46,654 nt of DNA from Bacteroidota bacterium (GTDB lineage: Bacteria > Bacteroidota > Bacteroidia > Bacteroidales > JAGONC01), in the NCBI GenBank assembly GCA_022711405.1, contig JAKLFC010000024.1, positions 1 to 46,654 of the forward strand, in the 5' to 3' direction. This document shows positions 41,193 through 46,654 of this stretch, piece after piece. Under the pieces are notes generated by a model. That model was given only the letters and a program-made list of their open reading frames with translations, did no database searches and was not told the origin of the DNA. A program made the position numbers and the translations under genes. Each line of letters begins with the position of its first letter. Position 1 is the stretch's first letter.

Positions 41193-44100
41193 ATGAAAAA
41201 ACTGATCGTAATTACTTTATTAAACAGTTACTTTTTTCTGTTTCCATTTACCACGTTGATCGCACAAATCCTTGAATACGGAGACGCTCCTGAAGGAGCC
41301 CTGGCATATCCGGCAACAGGTCAGATTGGTTTATTCCCTACCTGCAAGACAGTGGGCCCTGCCGCCTGGATACAACACAACAACTTTGGAGCATCTTTTG
41401 GTGCCTTTGATATGGAAGGTGATGGAAATGCAGGTTTGTGTCCGGGTTTTAATCCTTACAATGCGGATGAATGTAAATCAGATATGGATGCCGGTCTGAT
41501 CGTTCCCGGGGCATTTGATATCGTGGGTGGAGGTGTAGTCCCCTGTGTCACCAATGATGTTGCTCCGCTTGGAGTAACCTGTACTACAGCCACCTGGGGG
41601 CTCAGTGTCGACATCATGGTGAACAACAATATGCCAAACGCCACACCTGGATATGTCAACGTACTGATCGATTGGGATCAGAATGGCATGTGGGGAGGCA
41701 GTTCACAGTGTCCCGGGGGCATTCAGGTACCGGAGCATGTTCTGGTGAATCAGCTCATTCCAAATCCATTCGGAGGTCCGCTTTCAGCTCTTCAGCCACC
41801 TCCTTTCCTGATCGGACCCAATCCTGGCTATGTGTGGGCAAGGTTCACCATCTCAGAACAACCGGTGGGTATGAACTGGGATGGTTCAGGAGGCTACGAG
41901 GACGGAGAGACAGAGGATTATCTGCTCCTTGTCATTTTACCTTCAAGTACCATGGACTTCGGCGATGCGCCCGATGGACCCTATCCGACACTGCTTGCCA
42001 GCAACGGCGCACGGCATACCAACAACGGGATATGCTTCATGGGGGCTTTAATTGACAATGAAGCCGATGGCCAGCCCACAGCAAACGCAGATGGGGATGA
42101 TCTCAGTACTTCCGATGATGAGGATGGAGTCACCTTCACGTCGCCACTGACTCAGGGCCAGTGGGCTACACTGAATGTGGTCGCTTCCGTTAACTGCATG
42201 CTGAATGCATGGATGGATTTCAACCAATTGAACGGCTGGGCGGATGCCAATGAGCAAATATTCGCAAACGTTCCCTTAATTGCCGGGATCAATGCACTTA
42301 CTTTCCAGGTACCGGCAAGTGCAACACTGGGTACGACTTATCTCCGGTTCCGGGTGAACATGAACGGATTCCTGAGTTATACGGGATTGGCGTCCGAAGG
42401 GGAGGTGGAGGATTACAGAAGCACCATTACAGGCAATGAATTTGATTTTGGGGATGCACCGGAGGGTGCCTATGCATACGTGCCAAGCGGAGTATTCCCG
42501 AATGGGGTCATGGGGCAGTTCCCAACCTGCATCAGCGTTGGCCCTGCAACCTGGATACAGCACAGTACCTCCTTTGCGTTCTTTGGGAATTTTGATAAGG
42601 AAATGGATGGTAACGCCGGTTCCTGCCCGGGATTCAGCCCTTATGACCAGGATGAATGCAAGGGAGGCGGCGATGCCGGCCTCATCATACCAGGAGCATT
42701 TATCAATACACTAATCTCTCCAAGTCCGCCTATCTATCTTGTATATCCATGCGTAATGGGCGATAATGCACCTCTTGGGAACACCTGCACAACCGCGGTG
42801 TGGGGGACCAATGTGGATATTATGGTTCAGAACCTTATACCTGCCGGCGGGATTGCATATGTGAACGTGCTGATGGATTGGGATCAGAATGGCACCTGGG
42901 CAGGAACATCGCCATGCCCATTGAATCCGGCACCAGAGCATGTACTGGTCAATTTTATAGTACCCAGTGGGTATATTGGTCCGTTATCTGGTCTTCAACC
43001 TCCTCCTTTCCTGATTGGACCCAATCCGTCATGGGTATGGGCCAGGTTTTCCATCACCAATGTACCGGTCGTATCGAATTGGAATGGCTCAGGCACTTTT
43101 GAGGATGGCGAAACGGAAGACTATCTGTTCATCGTATCCAATCCGACCATGGACTTTGGCGATGCACCCGACGGACCTTATCCGACACTATTGGTTAACA
43201 ATGGCGCCAGGCATATCAACGATGGGCTGACCTTTCTTGGAGGTGGCCTGGATACTGAAAACGATGGATTTCCCGTAGCCGGTGCCAACGGGGATGATAC
43301 AAATCTAATCGATGATGAGGATGGGGTTACCTTCACGTCCCTTCTGGTCCCCGGACAGGTGGCCACATTACAGGTAATTGCTTCCACAAGCTGCATGCTG
43401 AACGCATGGATGGATCTCAACCAGGCCAATGGCTGGGCCGATGCCGGTGAACAAATATTCACAAATTTCCAACTGTCTGCCGGATTGAATACTCTTTCGT
43501 TCCCTGTACCTGCCAATGCGATGCTGGGACCTACCTATCTCCGCTTCCGTGTCAACCTGAATGGATCTCTGAGTTACAATGGACTGGCAACAGAAGGAGA
43601 AGTCGAAGACTATGCAGACACCATTGTTGAACAATCCGGATTTGATTTCGGCGATGCGCCTGAAGGGGCCATGGCCTATCCGGCGAACGGAGTGATCGGG
43701 CAGTTTCCGACGTGCATCACCATACTGCCATCCGGATGGATACAGCAAATGAATTTCGGAGCCTGGTTCGGGCCGTCGGTCGATTTCGAGTTCGACGGTA
43801 ATGCCGGACAGTGCCCGTTGTTCAGTAATTATAATGCAGATGAGTGTTTCGGTGACGGAGATGCAGGATTGATCTTGCCGGGAGCTTTCACATTGACAGG
43901 CCTGCCCTGGCAGGTAGTACCCTGCCCTCAATCCTCCGGCTTACCTTTGGGAAATACCTGTACGACGGCCACCTGGGGACAAAATATAGACATCGATGTA
44001 CATCACCTCTGTCAGAGCGGAATTCCTCATTTTGTCAACGTACTGATCGACTGGGATCAAAACGGTAACTGGGGAGGCAGCTCGCAGTGTCCGGGTGCTC

Positions 44101-46654
44101 TTCCTGCACCGGAGCACGTGTTGGTCAATTTTCCGGTGCCATTTGGCTATATCGGGCCGTTATCCGGTTTACAGCCGCCACCGTTCCTGATCGGGCCGAA
44201 CCCAGGCCATGTATGGGTGCGGTTTACCTTCAGTGAAGTGCCTGTCACTACACCCTGGGATGGTCATGGGTCCTTTGAGGATGGTGAGACAGAGGATTAC
44301 CTGCTGCTGGTCACCGAGGAAGAGCCGGATACTTATGACTTCGGTGATGCGCCCGATATTCCATTCCCAACACTTCTAACCAGCAATGGAGCAAGGCACC
44401 TGAATAATGGGGTAATGTTCCTCGGTGCCCTGATTGACAATGAAGCGGATGGTCAACCTGGTACCAATGCGGATGGGGACGACTTAAATTTGCCGGACGA
44501 TGAAGATGGTATCGCTTTTACTTCACAGCTCTTCCAGGGTCAAACGATTACTATAAATGTAACTGCATCTGTCTCGTGTATTCTGAATGCGTGGATGGAT
44601 TTCAACCAGGCCAACGGCTGGCAGGATCCTGGTGAACAGATATTTACCAACTTTCAGCTTACGGCTGGCGTGAATGCGATCCAATTCCTGATTCCTGCCA
44701 ATGCACTTCTCGGACCCACCTATCTCCGTTTCAGAATTAATGCAAACGGTGGCCTAAGCTATAACGGTTATGCCTCGGAGGGAGAGGTGGAGGATTACCT
44801 GAATATGATTGTTGCGTCGGTTGATTATGATGAATATGGCGACGCACCGGAAGGAGCGCTGGCTTATCCATCCAGTGGGGTAATGGGTAATTTCCCCACA
44901 TGTAAGTATGTTCTTCCTTCGGGATGGATCCAACACTTGCCCAATGCGGCCAAATTCGGTGGCAATGATTATGAAACCGATGGCAATGCCGGACTTTGTC
45001 CCGCTTTTAATCCCAACACCTATGACCAGGATGATTGTAAAGGTGGGAATGCAGGCCTGATTATTCCCGGGGTGTTCACCATCACAGGCCCGGTTGGATC
45101 GGAGGTGGTTGTCCCATGTATAGCTTCAGATGCTGCACCTTTGGGAAATGTATGCAATTCAGCTGTATGGGGAGTTAATGTGGACATTCAACTGACCAAC
45201 CTGATGTCCACCCAAAGTGCTGCTTTTGTCAATGTATTGATGGACTGGGATCATGATGGATTATGGGGTGGAGGTTCGACTTGTCTTCCCGGCAACCCTG
45301 CACCGGAACATGTGCTGGTTAATTTCCCGGTACCTTTTGGATTCGTTGGGCCCTTGTCCGTTTTGGCACCCCCACCGTTCCTGATAGGTCCCAATCCGGG
45401 ATATGTATGGACAAGATTCACCATCAGTGATATACCCATCAATACGCCCTGGGATGGCTCTGGCTTTTTTGAAGGTGGTGAGACAGAAGACTACCTGTTA
45501 CTGGTGACATCCTTAACCGAGGACTATGGTGATGCGCCGGACGGGCCTTATCCAACGCTGTTTGCCAGCAATGGAGCACGGCATACGAACAATGGCATAC
45601 ACTACCTGGGAGCTATGATTGATAATGAAGCCGACGGCCAGCCCTCGGCCAATGCGGATGGGGATGATCTGAACAATCTGGACGATGAAGACGGTGTAGT
45701 TTTCACCTCACAGCTGATCCAGGGCCAGTGGGCCACCCTTCAGATCACTGTTTCGGCTAATTGCCTGCTGAATGCATGGATGGATTTCAATCTGCTGAAT
45801 GGCTGGGCGGATGCCAACGAACAAATATTTATCAATACACCGCTGACGGCTGGACTGAATGCGCTGACCTTCCAGGTACCTGCCAATGCGACCCCTGGTC
45901 CGACGTTTGGGCGTTTCCGGGTGAATGCGAACGGGAATCTGAGTTACAACGGAGCGGCGACAGAAGGGGAGGTGGAGGATTACCCGGAACAGATCTTCGA
46001 GCCGCCACAATATAACTACGATTTTGGTGACGCGCCGGAAGACGCGCTGGCCTACCCGGGCATCAGTGCGTACGGCTGGTTCCCGACGTGCAAGAATGTG
46101 GGCAATGCGGGCTGGATACAGCATTCGAATTACGGAGCCTTCTTCGGGCCGAACGTTGACCTTGAGACGGATGGCAATGCCGGATTCTGTCCGCTGTTCA
46201 ATCCGAACACGTACAACATGGACGAATGCGTGACGGATGGCGATGCGGGACTGGTCAAGCCGGATGCATTCACGATAACGGGACCATACGGATTTGAGAC
46301 GGTGGTTCCCTGTATCGCGGGCGATACGGCTGCACTGGGTACCTCCTGCAGCATCATTACCTGGGGGTCGGATATAGACATCACCCTGAAGAACACCATG
46401 CCAAACGGCGCGATCGCCTATGTGAACGTATTAGTGGACTGGAACCAGAACGGGACCTGGGGCGACGTTGTCATCTGTCCTGTGAACCAGACGGTAAGCG
46501 AACATGTACTGGTCAACTTACTTGTTCCCAACGGATTCAACGGATTGCTGTCCCAACTGGCGCCACCGCCGTTCCAGGCAGGGCCCTTTGCAGGGTACGT
46601 GTGGGCACGCTTTACGGTCACTGAAGTGCCAGTGGCTACCCCATGGGATGGATC
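41193..46654 (+). CDS. Very large GEVED-domain repeat surface protein (3' partial)
   Basis: The frame opens at ATG 41193 and stays open to the window end (1820 codons). Signal peptide MKKLIVITLLNSYFFLFPF, cleaved near IAQ-ILEYG. The mature protein alternates two modules. Module A (~230 residues) starts YGDAPEGALAYP, has conserved cysteines (FPTC, LCPGFNP, DEC, VPC, CTTATWG), VNVLIDWDQNG and ends DGETEDYLLLV. Module B (~165 residues) starts DFGDAPDGPYPT, has DNEADGQP, NAWMDFNQ and ends EGEVEDY. A-B pairs begin near 41270, 42440, 43640 and 44820, with a fifth A from 46015, about 1190 bp apart. The GEVEDY endings identify GEVED domains. An extracellular adhesive or structural role is inferred; a T9SS sorting domain is expected but lies outside the window. 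Confidence 0.9.
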   Translation, partial: MKKLIVITLLNSYFFLFPFTTLIAQILEYGDAPEGALAYPATGQIGLFPTCKTVGPAAWIQHNNFGASFGAFDMEGDGNAGLCPGFNPYNADECKSDMDAGLIVPGAFDIVGGGVVPCVTNDVAPLGVTCTTATWGLSVDIMVNNNMPNATPGYVNVLIDWDQNGMWGGSSQCPGGIQVPEHVLVNQLIPNPFGGPLSALQPPPFLIGPNPGYVWARFTISEQPVGMNWDGSGGYEDGETEDYLLLVILPSSTMDFGDAPDGPYPTLLASNGARHTNNGICFMGALIDNEADGQPTANADGDDLSTSDDEDGVTFTSPLTQGQWATLNVVASVNCMLNAWMDFNQLNGWADANEQIFANVPLIAGINALTFQVPASATLGTTYLRFRVNMNGFLSYTGLASEGEVEDYRSTITGNEFDFGDAPEGAYAYVPSGVFPNGVMGQFPTCISVGPATWIQHSTSFAFFGNFDKEMDGNAGSCPGFSPYDQDECKGGGDAGLIIPGAFINTLISPSPPIYLVYPCVMGDNAPLGNTCTTAVWGTNVDIMVQNLIPAGGIAYVNVLMDWDQNGTWAGTSPCPLNPAPEHVLVNFIVPSGYIGPLSGLQPPPFLIGPNPSWVWARFSITNVPVVSNWNGSGTFEDGETEDYLFIVSNPTMDFGDAPDGPYPTLLVNNGARHINDGLTFLGGGLDTENDGFPVAGANGDDTNLIDDEDGVTFTSLLVPGQVATLQVIASTSCMLNAWMDLNQANGWADAGEQIFTNFQLSAGLNTLSFPVPANAMLGPTYLRFRVNLNGSLSYNGLATEGEVEDYADTIVEQSGFDFGDAPEGAMAYPANGVIGQFPTCITILPSGWIQQMNFGAWFGPSVDFEFDGNAGQCPLFSNYNADECFGDGDAGLILPGAFTLTGLPWQVVPCPQSSGLPLGNTCTTATWGQNIDIDVHHLCQSGIPHFVNVLIDWDQNGNWGGSSQCPGALPAPEHVLVNFPVPFGYIGPLSGLQPPPFLIGPNPGHVWVRFTFSEVPVTTPWDGHGSFEDGETEDYLLLVTEEEPDTYDFGDAPDIPFPTLLTSNGARHLNNGVMFLGALIDNEADGQPGTNADGDDLNLPDDEDGIAFTSQLFQGQTITINVTASVSCILNAWMDFNQANGWQDPGEQIFTNFQLTAGVNAIQFLIPANALLGPTYLRFRINANGGLSYNGYASEGEVEDYLNMIVASVDYDEYGDAPEGALAYPSSGVMGNFPTCKYVLPSGWIQHLPNAAKFGGNDYETDGNAGLCPAFNPNTYDQDDCKGGNAGLIIPGVFTITGPVGSEVVVPCIASDAAPLGNVCNSAVWGVNVDIQLTNLMSTQSAAFVNVLMDWDHDGLWGGGSTCLPGNPAPEHVLVNFPVPFGFVGPLSVLAPPPFLIGPNPGYVWTRFTISDIPINTPWDGSGFFEGGETEDYLLLVTSLTEDYGDAPDGPYPTLFASNGARHTNNGIHYLGAMIDNEADGQPSANADGDDLNNLDDEDGVVFTSQLIQGQWATLQITVSANCLLNAWMDFNLLNGWADANEQIFINTPLTAGLNALTFQVPANATPGPTFGRFRVNANGNLSYNGAATEGEVEDYPEQIFEPPQYNYDFGDAPEDALAYPGISAYGWFPTCKNVGNAGWIQHSNYGAFFGPNVDLETDGNAGFCPLFNPNTYNMDECVTDGDAGLVKPDAFTITGPYGFETVVPCIAGDTAALGTSCSIITWGSDIDITLKNTMPNGAIAYVNVLVDWNQNGTWGDVVICPVNQTVSEHVLVNLLVPNGFNGLLSQLAPPPFQAGPFAGYVWARFTVTEVPVATPWDG
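41270..46654 (+). repeat. ~1.19-kb A-B module tandem repeats in the GEVED gene
   Basis: Four complete pairs and one partial. Module B starts near 41950, 43143, 44337 and 45525. Copies are diverged at DNA level but keep spacing and motifs, so the array probably grew by whole-pair duplication. Confidence 0.85.

Noticed and set aside
43368..43931. 187-codon minus-strand frame
   Set aside because: Antisense to the GEVED repeats; similar shadows recur at the repeat period (42276-42563, 45708-46124).

Overview
The window looks like a chromosomal piece of an uncultured Bacteroidota (Bacteroidetes), probably Bacteroidales-like. This rests on type IX secretion (T9SS) C-terminal sorting domains, SprB-like, HYR, PKD-like and GEVED modules, a TonB-dependent receptor next to a DUF4249 lipoprotein, LytS/LytTR signalling, Bacteroidota-type -7 promoter boxes (TAnnTTTG) and intergenic GC-rich palindromes. 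No phage, plasmid or CRISPR signals were seen.

Layout. (1) 1-16445, plus strand: five genes for secreted surface proteins. Three are large repeat proteins (Calx-beta repeats; choice-of-anchor L plus Ig-like repeats; PKD-like repeats ending in a dockerin) and two are small membrane-anchored proteins. All five share a ~140-residue domain that I do not recognise with certainty and that may be a cohesin-like beta-sandwich. (2) 16446-21130: two related REP/RAYT elements, each a Y1 (HUH) transposase-like gene framed by REP-type palindromes. They flank a minus-strand operon for a LiaF-like membrane protein, a LytS-type kinase and a LytTR regulator. (3) 21134-28186, minus strand: a tightly packed four-gene operon made of an unknown protein, a TonB-dependent receptor, a DUF4249 lipoprotein and an MG2-domain protein. 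(4) 28312-32758: SDR, sulfotransferase and DUF1214 genes on the minus strand with a divergent second SDR, plausibly a small lipid- or sterol-type modification cluster. (5) 32802-36208: a broken exported gene, a Tat-exported GH109/Gfo-Idh-MocA enzyme and an AI-2E family permease. (6) 36342-40902: tRNA-Pro(GGG) with a terminator, a small lipoprotein, an LRR-like T9SS protein, a small membrane protein and an MFS transporter. (7) 41193-46654: a very large GEVED repeat protein still open at the window end.

The most notable signal is region 1. A shared extracellular domain occurs in five adjacent genes with three different C-terminal fates: a T9SS sorting domain (two proteins), a VPLSxW-plus-transmembrane tail resembling IPTL/PEP-CTERM-type anchors (two proteins), and a dockerin (one protein). 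Together they could build a multi-protein surface assembly. This is inference from sequence only; no database search or structure prediction was run.
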